A stretch of 18,702 nucleotides of DNA from Clostridiales bacterium (GTDB lineage Bacteria; Bacillota; Clostridia; Christensenellales; Aristaeellaceae), in NCBI GenBank assembly GCA_004556985.1, contig SFFC01000033.1, forward strand, positions 1 through 18,702, in the 5' to 3' direction. The position numbers and the translations under genes were made by a program. Below the pieces are notes generated by a model that saw only the letters and a list, made by a program, of their open reading frames with translations, was not told the DNA's origin and ran no database searches. Positions 1 through 6,664 of this stretch are shown here, one piece after another; position 1 is the stretch's first letter, and each line of letters opens with the position of its first letter.

Positions 1-10
1 AACATAGAAG

Positions 11-58
11 CAGGCAAGGCAGTTCACCGATAATGGGGGCTGCCTTGCCTGTTTTTCT
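11..58 (+). terminator. Intrinsic terminator of an upstream gene
   Basis: A 12-bp perfect stem (11-22 with 40-51) encloses a 17-nt loop and is followed by TTTTT at 52-56. It fits a rho-independent terminator for a plus-strand gene lying left of the window. The opposite strand has no comparable U-tract. Confidence 0.8.
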
Positions 59-116
59 AATTGCCGATTTTCTTCTTTCGCGGTCCTCGCGGTTTGGATG
101 CGTCGGGGCGGATTCC

Positions 117-139
117 GTGGCAACTTTCGTGGCAACTTT
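117..139. repeat. Short tandem direct repeat near tRNA-Leu 3' end
   Basis: The 11-mer GTGGCAACTTT occurs at 117-127 and again at 129-139, a 12-bp period. Read on the plus strand the stretch ends an open frame as VATFVATF followed by TAA at 141-143. This could be the tail of a decayed integrase or an arm-type recombinase site beside the tRNA, but no catalytic integrase sequence is visible in the window, so this is only a possibility. Nothing else is recognisable in 59-230. Confidence 0.4.
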
Positions 140-220
140 TTAAGAAAAAAGCGTATCAGATAGAGAAAGAAAGCTGCTGAAAGTGATATGCTTTTTGCTT
201 AAAAAAATGAGGTATTGCAA

Positions 221-258
221 GGAAAAAAGAAAGAAGCCTAACTTTCACTAGACTTCTT
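221..258 (-). terminator. Terminator of tRNA-Leu
   Basis: On the minus strand, directly after the tRNA, an 11-bp stem (258-248 with 241-231, including G-T pairs) is followed by TCTTTTTT (230-223). This is a standard factor-independent terminator for the single tRNA transcript. Confidence 0.8.
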
Positions 259-261
259 TGC

Positions 262-346
262 TGGTGCGGTAGATGGGACTTGAACCCATACGTCATACAA
301 CACACGCCCCTCAAACGTGCCTGTCTGCCAATTCCAGCACTACCGC
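262..346 (-). tRNA. tRNA-Leu (anticodon GAG)
   Basis: The minus strand gives a complete class II tRNA. The acceptor stem GCGGTAG pairs with CTACCGC, the D-arm contains TTGGCAGAC, and the anticodon loop TTGAGGG gives anticodon GAG, which reads CUC and CUU. A long variable arm is typical of Leu, the T-arm is ATGGG-TTCAAGT-CCCAT, and the 3' CCA is encoded (264-262). It has its own promoter and terminator, so it is a monocistronic tRNA gene. The 3' ends of tRNA-Leu genes are common integration sites, and the sequence just past this one is poor in genes. Confidence 0.95.
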
Positions 347-574
347 TTATGAAGTTGATGCTTTTCGCAAGCAACATGTATATTATACGCAACCCCCGGG
401 AAATTGTCAATACCCAGCCCGAAGAAAATTTCAAAAGAAGGGCGTGAAATAAATAGAGAATGTCATGTTTTGCCGCATGAAAGAATCGGGACTGCCGGAA
501 CGTCCTTTGATTATCTGAAAGACCTGACGCGGAATCGGCAGCAAAAAAGCCTTGCATGCCGTCTTGAAATGAAG
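347..574. other. AT-richer intergenic region without a gene
   Basis: This gap between the tRNA and the first protein gene is clearly less GC-rich than its surroundings. Apart from the two flanking promoters I see no RNA gene or credible reading frame. A 72-codon frame at 404-622 starts with TTG, lacks a ribosome binding site and resembles nothing. Confidence 0.5.
382..410 (-). promoter_or_regulatory. Promoter of tRNA-Leu
   Basis: On the minus strand, TTGACA (410-405) is separated by 17 nt from TATAAT (387-382). This is a consensus housekeeping promoter about 35 nt upstream of the mature tRNA 5' end. Confidence 0.85.
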
Positions 575-580
575 TATGAT
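552..580 (+). promoter_or_regulatory. Promoter of the VanW-type gene
   Basis: TTGCAT (552-557), a 17-nt spacer and TATGAT (575-580) make a good sigma-A-type promoter. Transcription would start near 587, giving a leader of about 60 nt before the strong ribosome binding site at 633-642. Confidence 0.65.
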
Positions 581-647
581 ATAAGCTGTCAGATTGTAAA
601 ATGGAGGACGGATGTCCATTGAATACCGAAAAGAGGAGGTGACAGCC

Positions 648-2522
648 ATGTCGGAAACAGGGCCGCGCCGCAGACGGCGCCCGCAGAATCCCGTGCAGGA
701 GCCCGAGACGCCGCATCGCATCGTGGTCGACAGCGATTTGGACGAGCCGGACTGGCTGGTCTCCGCCGGAGACGTGTCGGGAGCGGCGTCGCGCCGCGCC
801 CGTTCGATGAAGACGGACAGGACAGAGAAGAAGGACAAGCCGGAGCAGGCGCCCGCCGCGAAGGACAGGGCGGCCGTCCGGGTCAGAAAGCCGGAGCCTG
901 AGGGAGAGGCGGGGGAGATCCTTTTGACTGGCGGCGCCGGGGCGCGCAGCGCCAGGGCGGGGCAGACAAGGGCCGGAACCGGGTCGGTGGGCAGCACCGC
1001 CAAAAAGAGCACGGCGCCGGCCAAGAAGAAGAGCACAACCACAAAAAAGAAGAGCCCGAAAAAGGGCGGCGGAAAGCAGCTGCGCGGCGCGCTGCTGCGG
1101 CTGCTGGCGGCGGCGGTCGTCATCACGCTCTGCGTCGTCGGCGCTGCTGGCGGCGCGCGGCTGGTTCAGATCAAGCAGACGCTCGACCAGGGCGACGGGG
1201 TCTTCTACCCCAATCTCTTCGTCAACGACATCCCGCTGGAGGGCAAGACGCTCGACGAGGCGGCTGCCTCGGTGACCCAGCAGGTCGCCAGCCTGATCGC
1301 CTCCTGGCGGATCACCCTGCGCACGCAGGATGGCCGCAGCTGGGACATCACCGGCGAGGACCTCAGGATGCAGTATGACGTCGCCGATCAGCTCGACCAG
1401 CTCTGGGCCATCGGGCACACGGGCTCCTCGGCGGATCGCTACGAGCAGGTCAAGGCGCTGATGGAGGAGCCGGTCATGCGCTACACGACGCTGACCTACG
1501 ACATGTCGATGGTCAACCAGATCCTCACGCAGATCAAGAGCGAGGTCGACCGTGCGGCGGTCAGCGCGACGCGAGTCTACGACGACAGCGTCTTTCCGCC
1601 CTACACCTACACGGACGACGTGCCGGGGCAGGAGCTCGATATCACGGGGCTCAATGAGCGCATCTGCGCGATGGTCGACCAGCTCGAGTCCGGCGTGGTT
1701 GATCTGACGCCGACGACCGTGCAGGCGCCCGTCACGCGCGCGCAGCTGGAGGGGCAGATCGTGAAGCTCAGCACCTACGAGACGAAGATCGCTACCTCCT
1801 CGACGGAGGGCCGCTTTGAGAACATCCGCATCGGCACGGAGAAGTTTGACCGGCTGACGATCAAATCGGGCGAGTCGGTCTCCTTCAACAAGGTGACGGG
1901 CAAGCGCACCACGGCAAACGGCTTCCAGGTTGCGCTCGAGCTGGCCTATGGCCAGTACGTCGAGGGCGTCGGCGGCGGCATCTGCCAGGTCTCCTCGACG
2001 CTGTACAACGCGGTCATCAACGCGGGGCTGGAGGTCACCAAGCGCACACAGCATTCCCGTCCGTCGAGCTACGTGCCGCTGGGCCTGGACGCGACGGTCT
2101 CCGACGACCGCCTCGACTTCGTCTTCAAGAACACGACGAGCGCGGACATCTACATCGAGTCGAAATACTACAACAAGGGCAAGACCTACTACTGCCAGTT
2201 CACGATCTACGGCAGGCCCGACCCGAACGGCTACACCTACAAGCTCGAATCGCAGGTGCGCGAGACGCTGGCCATTCCGGAGCCGACCTATGAAAAGGAC
2301 ACGAACGCGCAGTACGTCGTCTACACGGATGACGAGCCCTACCTCAAGAGCAAGGGCGAGGAGGGCTACGTCGTGGATGTCTACCTGGTGACGATGGACA
2401 GCAAGGGACTCGAGGTTTCCCGCGAGCTCAAATATACGGACACCTACAAGGCGGCCGCGCCGGTCTACTACGTCGGCGTGACGGTCAGAGAGACGCCCGC
2501 GCCGTATACCGGCACGGATTGA
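648..2522 (+). CDS. VanW-family membrane-anchored wall protein with G5-like domain
   Basis: This 624-residue protein has four parts. Residues 1-146 are a disordered cytoplasmic stretch ending in a Lys/Ser/Thr-rich basic block (119-143). A single membrane helix follows at about 147-171. A PG_binding_4-like segment starts near 188 (FVNDIPLEGKTLDEA). The VanW domain spans about 375-510 and carries the hallmark GGGICQVSSTLYNA at 442-455 and HSRPSSYVPLG near 469-479. The tail at about 538-612 resembles a G5 domain. VanW proteins are surface proteins of Gram-positive bacteria whose exact activity is unsettled; the bulk of this one should lie outside the membrane. I chose ATG 648 because GAGGAGGTGA (633-642) is ideally placed. 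An in-frame ATG at 612 with GGAGG at 603-607 could add 12 residues. A secreted protein follows after 30 nt, probably in the same transcript. Confidence 0.9.
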   Translation: MSETGPRRRRRPQNPVQEPETPHRIVVDSDLDEPDWLVSAGDVSGAASRRARSMKTDRTEKKDKPEQAPAAKDRAAVRVRKPEPEGEAGEILLTGGAGARSARAGQTRAGTGSVGSTAKKSTAPAKKKSTTTKKKSPKKGGGKQLRGALLRLLAAAVVITLCVVGAAGGARLVQIKQTLDQGDGVFYPNLFVNDIPLEGKTLDEAAASVTQQVASLIASWRITLRTQDGRSWDITGEDLRMQYDVADQLDQLWAIGHTGSSADRYEQVKALMEEPVMRYTTLTYDMSMVNQILTQIKSEVDRAAVSATRVYDDSVFPPYTYTDDVPGQELDITGLNERICAMVDQLESGVVDLTPTTVQAPVTRAQLEGQIVKLSTYETKIATSSTEGRFENIRIGTEKFDRLTIKSGESVSFNKVTGKRTTANGFQVALELAYGQYVEGVGGGICQVSSTLYNAVINAGLEVTKRTQHSRPSSYVPLGLDATVSDDRLDFVFKNTTSADIYIESKYYNKGKTYYCQFTIYGRPDPNGYTYKLESQVRETLAIPEPTYEKDTNAQYVVYTDDEPYLKSKGEEGYVVDVYLVTMDSKGLEVSRELKYTDTYKAAAPVYYVGVTVRETPAPYTGTD

Positions 2523-2552
2523 CGCAAGCAACATACGAAAGGGGTATGGTCG

Positions 2553-3134
2553 ATGAACAGGGGACTGAGGAGCTGCGCCGCGGGCGCGCTGATGCTCGCT
2601 TTGCTGAGCGCGCCGCTGGGCGCGATGGCGGCGGAGACCGCGCCGCTTGTGCTGGCCGAAGAGACGCAGAGCGCCGGAACCGGGCGCACGCTTTCGCCGT
2701 TTGGCGTTACGCGCGGCAGCCGCGGCGTCAGCGCGAGCACGGAATGGCTCACGCAGGCGAGAATCGGCGGCTTGTCGCTTGGCCTGCGGCTGTTTACGCC
2801 GATGGGAGACGCCGTCATCTTTCAGGAGTGCCTGCGGCCGGTTGAGCCGGGCAGCCGCTATCTGGAGCTGCAGATCGCCGTCGCGGAGTGGACGGACGGC
2901 ATGCTGATGCAGATCGACCAGCACGCCGTGGACGTGCTCGACCGCTCGGGCATTACGAACATCGTGCTGGCTGACGAGAAGCTCGGCGTGCGCGAGGTAT
3001 ACACCGTTGAGGAGCTGAACGCGCTGCGCGAGCTCTTCTCGCTTGGCGAAGGGGAGCAGCTCTGCCTGAGCGGAGAGGATGCGCCGCTGACTGCGGTCAG
3101 CGAGGAGGGCGTCCGCCGCCAGCTTACGAAATAA
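2553..3134 (+). CDS. Small secreted protein of unknown function
   Basis: This 193-residue protein starts with a clear signal peptide: a basic N-end, a hydrophobic core at 9-22, and a likely cut after AMA at about residue 26. No transmembrane helix follows, so it should be exported. I do not recognise a family. The region after residue 70 looks folded, with alternating hydrophobic strands, and 127-190 is acidic and rich in Glu and Leu. The AAAGGGG at 2538-2544 supports ATG 2553. It lies 30 nt behind the VanW-type gene without an intervening terminator, and a hairpin follows its stop, so the two genes probably form one operon and may act together at the cell surface. Function is not inferable from the sequence alone. 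Confidence 0.75.
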   Translation: MNRGLRSCAAGALMLALLSAPLGAMAAETAPLVLAEETQSAGTGRTLSPFGVTRGSRGVSASTEWLTQARIGGLSLGLRLFTPMGDAVIFQECLRPVEPGSRYLELQIAVAEWTDGMLMQIDQHAVDVLDRSGITNIVLADEKLGVREVYTVEELNALRELFSLGEGEQLCLSGEDAPLTAVSEEGVRRQLTK

Positions 3135-3153
3135 GCGATACGGCGCGGATGCC

Positions 3154-3179
3154 AGGCGGCGTTCGCGCCGTCTGCGTTT
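3154..3179 (+). terminator. Hairpin terminator after the VanW operon
   Basis: An 8-bp stem (3154-3161 with 3166-3173, one G-T pair) is closed by a stable TTCG tetraloop. Only a short T run (3177-3179) follows, so termination may be partial. It lies 20 nt beyond the secreted-protein stop. Confidence 0.5.
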
Positions 3180-3233
3180 GTGCGCCCGCGCGCGGTTTTG
3201 GCCGGCACAGGGCGACATTGTGAGCGCGGTCGG

Positions 3234-3262
3234 TTGCGGCGGCCGCCCAAACATGCTATCAT
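3234..3262 (+). promoter_or_regulatory. Extended -10 promoter of the xpaC-telA operon
   Basis: TTGCGG (3234-3239), a 17-nt spacer and TATCAT (3257-3262), with TG at 3254-3255, form an extended -10 promoter. Transcription should begin near 3269. The leader has a GC-rich hairpin (about 3268-3295) whose 3' arm abuts the ribosome binding site at 3294-3301. I see no other promoter before 7647, so it likely serves the whole gene run. Confidence 0.7.
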
Positions 3263-3309
3263 CAGGATGCGCGCTCCCTTCGGGGGCGGGCGCAAAGGAG
3301 GAGACGACA

Positions 3310-4014
3310 TTGCTTCAAAGATGCGCGGCAGCCCTGCTGACGGTGCTGCTCCTGGGGTCGGCGGCCTGTGCCCTGGCGGACAGCGAGGGCGTGATTGTGC
3401 AGTCCTCGTGCAGCATTGTGCAGTCCGGCGAGTACTACATGGTCTATTGCTTCGCGCAGGTGCACAACAATTCTTCGGACATCATCTGCCTGGAGGCGGG
3501 CAGCTTCGACCTGCACGGCGGCGAGCAGATCCTTGCGACCTGCGAGGTCAGCAGCCTCTGGCCGTACTTCCTCAACCCGGGCGAGGACGGCTACCTGTTT
3601 GACATCGTCCCCTTTGAGCCGGACGAGACCGGCAACCCGGTCGTTCCCGCGGTCACGGGCATCGACTACAATATCCGCTATCTGACGGTCAACCCGGAAT
3701 ACGGCAGCTTCGACCTCTCCGCCGTCTCGCAGATCGCGCAGGATGATTCGGGCGCGCTGACGGTCATCTGCGAGCTGACCAACATGAGCGACGTCGACGC
3801 GTATGACCCGACCGTCGCCTTCGGCCTGTACACCGGTGAGGGCTCCATGATCTACGCGGACGGCATGACGTTGCGGGACGTCGGCATTCCCGCGGGCGGG
3901 ACGGTGCTCGTGCGCTTTGCGATTGACAGCGTGTTCGTTTCCCAGTGGCAGAGCTATGGCGTCGTGCCGGCGGAGGCGCGGGTGAGCGCCTCGTTCCGCG
4001 CGGACGACGATTGA
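3310..4014 (+). CDS. Secreted protein with two tandem beta-domains (FxLYD-like)
   Basis: This is a 234-residue exported protein. The signal peptide is about residues 1-23 with a likely cut after ALA; a Cys at 20 is not in a good lipobox. Two similar halves follow, at about 30-125 and 137-230. Each holds a central strand with alternating residues (YYMVYCFAQVHNNSS in the first, LTVICELTNMSDVDA in the second), then a hydrophobic strand and a G-rich turn near the end, as in FxLYD-type beta-sandwich domains. The TTG start at 3310 is chosen because AAAGGAGGAGA (3294-3304) sits 8 nt before it; the nearby ATG at 3321 is out of frame. As first gene behind the promoter and 49 nt ahead of xpaC, it is probably the head of the operon. 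The domain call is an inference from pattern. Confidence 0.7.
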   Translation: MLQRCAAALLTVLLLGSAACALADSEGVIVQSSCSIVQSGEYYMVYCFAQVHNNSSDIICLEAGSFDLHGGEQILATCEVSSLWPYFLNPGEDGYLFDIVPFEPDETGNPVVPAVTGIDYNIRYLTVNPEYGSFDLSAVSQIAQDDSGALTVICELTNMSDVDAYDPTVAFGLYTGEGSMIYADGMTLRDVGIPAGGTVLVRFAIDSVFVSQWQSYGVVPAEARVSASFRADDD

Positions 4015-4063
4015 CGCAGGGTGGGCCGCGCAGCGGCCTGCATGAAGGAAGGGGAGAGACAGC

Positions 4064-4756
4064 ATGGAAAAGAAAACGATTCGTTCCGGCGCGCCGTTTG
4101 TCTGCGCCGGCGCGGGCGTGCTGCTCGTCGCGCTGACGCTGGGCATCGGCACGGTCGCGCAGTACATCATCGCGGCGGCGGTCGGCGCGGCGGCGTTTGC
4201 GGTCGGCAGGAAGGCCTTCCCCGACCGCGTGGTCGAGGTCGAGCGCGCGCCGCAGTCGGGCAACGCCGAGGTCGACGCGCTCATCGCGGAGGCGCGCGGG
4301 CAGCTGGACGCGATCGCCGCGGCCAATGACGCGATCGCTGAGCCGGAGCTCTCCGCGCAGATCGACGACATCGAGGCGACGTGCCGCCGGATTCTTGCGC
4401 TGCTGGAGGAGCAGCCGAACATGCTCTCCTCGCTGCGCACGTTCCTGCGCTACTACCTGCCCGCCACGCTCAAGCTGCTCGACGCGCGCGCCCGGCTGGA
4501 AAACGAGGTGCAGCAGGGGCAGAATGCGCAGATTGCCGCGCGCATCCGCGAGGCGATGGCCGCCGTGCAGACAGCCTTCCACAAGCAGCTGGACGCCTTG
4601 AGCGAATACCGCTTCATCAACCTGGAGAGCGAGATGGACGTGCTCGCCGACATGCTCAAAAGCGACGGCTTGACCGACGAGGCGCCGGCCGCGCCGCAGG
4701 AGGCACAGAAGGAGGAGGACCCGTTCGCCGGGCTCTTCACGCAGGGGGAAAAATAA
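4064..4756 (+). CDS. xpaC: XpaC-family membrane protein
   Basis: This 230-residue protein has two membrane helices near its N-end (about 10-26 and 30-48). They are followed by a long helical cytoplasmic part carrying the family hallmark LRTFLRYYLPATLKLLD at 124-140, and the C-terminal 205-230 is acidic. XpaC was named for 5-bromo-4-chloroindolyl phosphate hydrolysis in Bacillus, but no catalytic residues are evident and its real role is uncertain. It is usually encoded beside TelA, as here: its TAA stop is immediately followed by the telA ATG (TAAATG), so translation is probably coupled. The GGAAGGGGAG at 4046-4055 fixes the start. A GGCCGC-GCA-GCGGCC hairpin lies between the upstream gene and this ribosome binding site, but it has no T-run, so I do not call it a terminator. 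Confidence 0.88.
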   Translation: MEKKTIRSGAPFVCAGAGVLLVALTLGIGTVAQYIIAAAVGAAAFAVGRKAFPDRVVEVERAPQSGNAEVDALIAEARGQLDAIAAANDAIAEPELSAQIDDIEATCRRILALLEEQPNMLSSLRTFLRYYLPATLKLLDARARLENEVQQGQNAQIAARIREAMAAVQTAFHKQLDALSEYRFINLESEMDVLADMLKSDGLTDEAPAAPQEAQKEEDPFAGLFTQGEK

Positions 4757-5710
4757 ATGGGCGAATTCTCGCAGTTTGCGCTGGTGCCCGAGCAGGGGGC
4801 CGTGCCGCAGATGGAGCAGCTGGACGCGCAGATGCAGGCGCGCATCCGCGACATGGCGGCGCGGCTTGACGTGTGCGACAGCGCCGCCGTGATGGGCTTT
4901 GGCGCGAAGGCACAGAAGGAGATGAACGCCTTCACGAGCATCGCGCTCTCGCAGATGCTGCGCGAGGACGTCAAGCCCCTGAGCGGCGTCATGCAGACGC
5001 TGGCGGAGCAGATCCGCGCCTGCTCGTTCACCGCTCAGGCGAAGGGACTGCTGCGCAGGGTGTTCGGCGGGGCCGCACCGCTTGCCGAGGTTCGCGCGGC
5101 CTACGAAAAGGCGGAGCCGCGCATCAACGCCTGTGCGGACGAGATGACCGACAGGCGGGTCGCGCTCATGCGCGACAGCGCGCTGCTGGATCGGCTCTAC
5201 GAGCGCAACGAGGGGCTCTACCGCGAGCTCTGCTCGCTGATCGTCGTGGGCGAGGAGGCAATCCGCCAGGCGAAGGCGCGCGGCGAGAGCGCGGAGGCCG
5301 TCGCCCGGCTGGAGCGCCGGGTGCAGGATCTTCGCGTGACGCAGGTGGCCTCGACGCAGCTCGCCGCGCAGATCCGGATGGTGCAGGAAAGCGACAGGCT
5401 GACCTGCGAGAAGCTGCAAAGCGCGCTGGAGGTCACGATCCCGCTCTGGAAGAGCCAGATGGCCGCGGCGCTGGGGCTCGCCCGGGCGACGGATTCCATG
5501 GCGATGCAGCGGCGCGCGAGCGAGGAAGCCGCGCGCGGCATCCGCAGCGGCACGCGCGAGCTGAACGCGCAGAAGGATGAGCTCGTGCGCGAGGCGAGCA
5601 AGGGCGATTCGCAGCGCGCGCAGGAGACCGCCGACGCGCTGCTTGAGGAGCTTGAACAGATTGAGCAGTCGCTCAGGGCGCAGGAGCAGGCGAGACAGGG
5701 CAAGGCCTGA
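4757..5710 (+). CDS. telA: TelA/KlaA toxic-anion-resistance family protein
   Basis: This soluble, almost entirely helical protein of 317 residues matches TelA (PF05816). The strongest match is 193-240, with QVASTQLAAQIRMVQESD at 196-213 and TIPLWKSQMAAALGL at 227-241. Homologues were found in plasmid tellurite resistance and contribute to tolerance of envelope-active agents in Firmicutes; the biochemical mechanism is not settled. It is somewhat shorter than many TelA proteins (about 360-400). The start ATG directly abuts the xpaC stop, and the ribosome binding site (AGGGGG at about 4743-4748) lies inside xpaC, so the pair is made together. Coiled-coil propensity in 260-310 and its partner XpaC suggest a membrane-associated complex, which is an inference. 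Confidence 0.9.
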   Translation: MGEFSQFALVPEQGAVPQMEQLDAQMQARIRDMAARLDVCDSAAVMGFGAKAQKEMNAFTSIALSQMLREDVKPLSGVMQTLAEQIRACSFTAQAKGLLRRVFGGAAPLAEVRAAYEKAEPRINACADEMTDRRVALMRDSALLDRLYERNEGLYRELCSLIVVGEEAIRQAKARGESAEAVARLERRVQDLRVTQVASTQLAAQIRMVQESDRLTCEKLQSALEVTIPLWKSQMAAALGLARATDSMAMQRRASEEAARGIRSGTRELNAQKDELVREASKGDSQRAQETADALLEELEQIEQSLRAQEQARQGKA

Positions 5711-5782
5711 ACGCGCCAAGGAGACATGACGACATGAAGCCGGGCCGGAAAGCCGGTTCGGGAGGCAAAGGAGTGGAAGAAT

Positions 5783-6388
5783 ATGGCCTCAGCAGCCGTA
5801 CAGCAGACGCCGCGCAAGGCGCCCAAAACGCCGCAGAGCGGCGGCCGGCAGAAGCAGGAAAGCCCGAAGGAGAAGCTCTACCGTCTGCCGCGGGCGGCGG
5901 GCATCGCAATCATGGCGGCGCTGCTGGTGTTGTCGCTGTTTGTGGGCAACCTTCGCGCGTTGCAAAACGCGACGCCCACGGCGTTCCTGCGTCAGGGCGA
6001 CGTCAAATCGATCGTCGAGGACAGGATCGACGCGGCGCAGAACGCGCAGACCGTCGCGCAGCGGGCGGGCCTCGACGCGGCGCTGTTTGACGCGGTCGAC
6101 AACGCCGTCGACGCCATGGAGAGCGCGAAGACCGCGCGCGAGATCAGCCGCGCCGACCAGGCCCTGAGCGCCGCCGTCAGCGAGATGATCGACCGGGCGG
6201 GCGACGCGCTCAGCGGGGAGAACCTCACGATGCTCACCCGCGCGGCGGACAGCTTCGCCGAGCAGGGCAGCTTCCTGCGCCAGGAGGCCCGGGCCTACAA
6301 CAAGGAGGCCGAGAAGGCCGACAAGCTCTACGACAGGCTGCCCACGAAATTCCTGCTCGCCGAGCCGGACATGTACGAGGGCATCTGA
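5783..6388 (+). CDS. Membrane-anchored helical protein, LemA-like
   Basis: This 201-residue protein has a short basic, Gln/Pro-rich N-end, one membrane helix at about 38-56, then a helical bundle of charged, Ala-rich helices to the end. A YN pair at 172-173 followed by LPTKFLLAEPD recalls the C-terminal end of LemA proteins. TPM-domain proteins are often encoded near LemA genes, and one lies two genes downstream. I consider the assignment plausible but not proved. The ATG is supported by AAAGGAG at 5767-5773. Between telA and this gene there is a 9-bp hairpin with an AAAG loop (about 5738-5759) that carries no T-run. The next gene is in the same reading frame behind a single TGA. Confidence 0.65.
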   Translation: MASAAVQQTPRKAPKTPQSGGRQKQESPKEKLYRLPRAAGIAIMAALLVLSLFVGNLRALQNATPTAFLRQGDVKSIVEDRIDAAQNAQTVAQRAGLDAALFDAVDNAVDAMESAKTAREISRADQALSAAVSEMIDRAGDALSGENLTMLTRAADSFAEQGSFLRQEARAYNKEAEKADKLYDRLPTKFLLAEPDMYEGI

Positions 6389-6394
6389 CGCGGC

Positions 6395-6664
6395 ATGGAG
6401 CGCAGCATCTTTTTCGGGCTGAGCCCGGCCAACCTCAAAATCGCCTATGAGGCCGCGAAGGATTCGCCCGAGGCGCTCGCCGCGCTGGCGATCCTCGCGC
6501 TGGCCGTCATCCTGCTGCTGGCCTTTGCCGGGGCGATGGCGGCGCATCACGTCGGCGGCTTCGCCTCCCGTGTTCAGGAGGAGGAGGAGCGCCGCGCGAA
6601 GGAAGAAGAGGCAGAGGAACAGGACAAGGCCCCCGAAAGCGGGGGCGGGGAGGACATACCATGA
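6395..6664 (+). CDS. Small single-span membrane protein with acidic tail
   Basis: This 89-residue protein has one hydrophobic stretch at about 27-50 (rich in Ala and Leu) followed by a Glu-rich, basic-patched tail (60-85). No family is recognised. Its TGA overlaps the ATG of the TPM gene as ATGA (6661-6664), which indicates coupled translation. Its own ribosome binding site is poor, so ribosomes likely arrive from the LemA-like gene, whose stop is 6 nt upstream in the same frame. Alternatively these two frames were once one protein interrupted by the TGA at 6386-6388. Confidence 0.6.
   Translation: MERSIFFGLSPANLKIAYEAAKDSPEALAALAILALAVILLLAFAGAMAAHHVGGFASRVQEEEERRAKEEEAEEQDKAPESGGGEDIP

Noticed and set aside
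404..622. 72-codon plus-strand frame upstream of the VanW-type gene
   Set aside because: TTG start without binding site, begins within the -35 of the tRNA promoter, overlaps the promoter for the downstream gene, and resembles nothing known.
156..3254. 1032-codon open frame on the minus strand
   Set aside because: It is opposite the VanW-type and secreted-protein genes and the tRNA, reads through the tRNA sequence, has Arg/Asp/Leu-rich composition typical of an antisense frame in GC-rich coding DNA, and lacks a binding site.
4021..4045. GGCCGC/GCGGCC hairpin as a terminator before xpaC
   Set aside because: No T-run follows and the xpaC binding site comes immediately after; read-through into the operon is more likely.
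3764..5719. 651-codon minus-strand frame opposite xpaC-telA
   Set aside because: It is antisense to two well-recognised genes, has no binding site, and its sequence is low-complexity Arg/Leu/Ala.
5726..5737. Possible leader mini-ORF MTT between telA and the LemA-like gene
   Set aside because: Three codons only, with a binding site just 2 nt away. It is more likely a chance ATG after AAGGAG.
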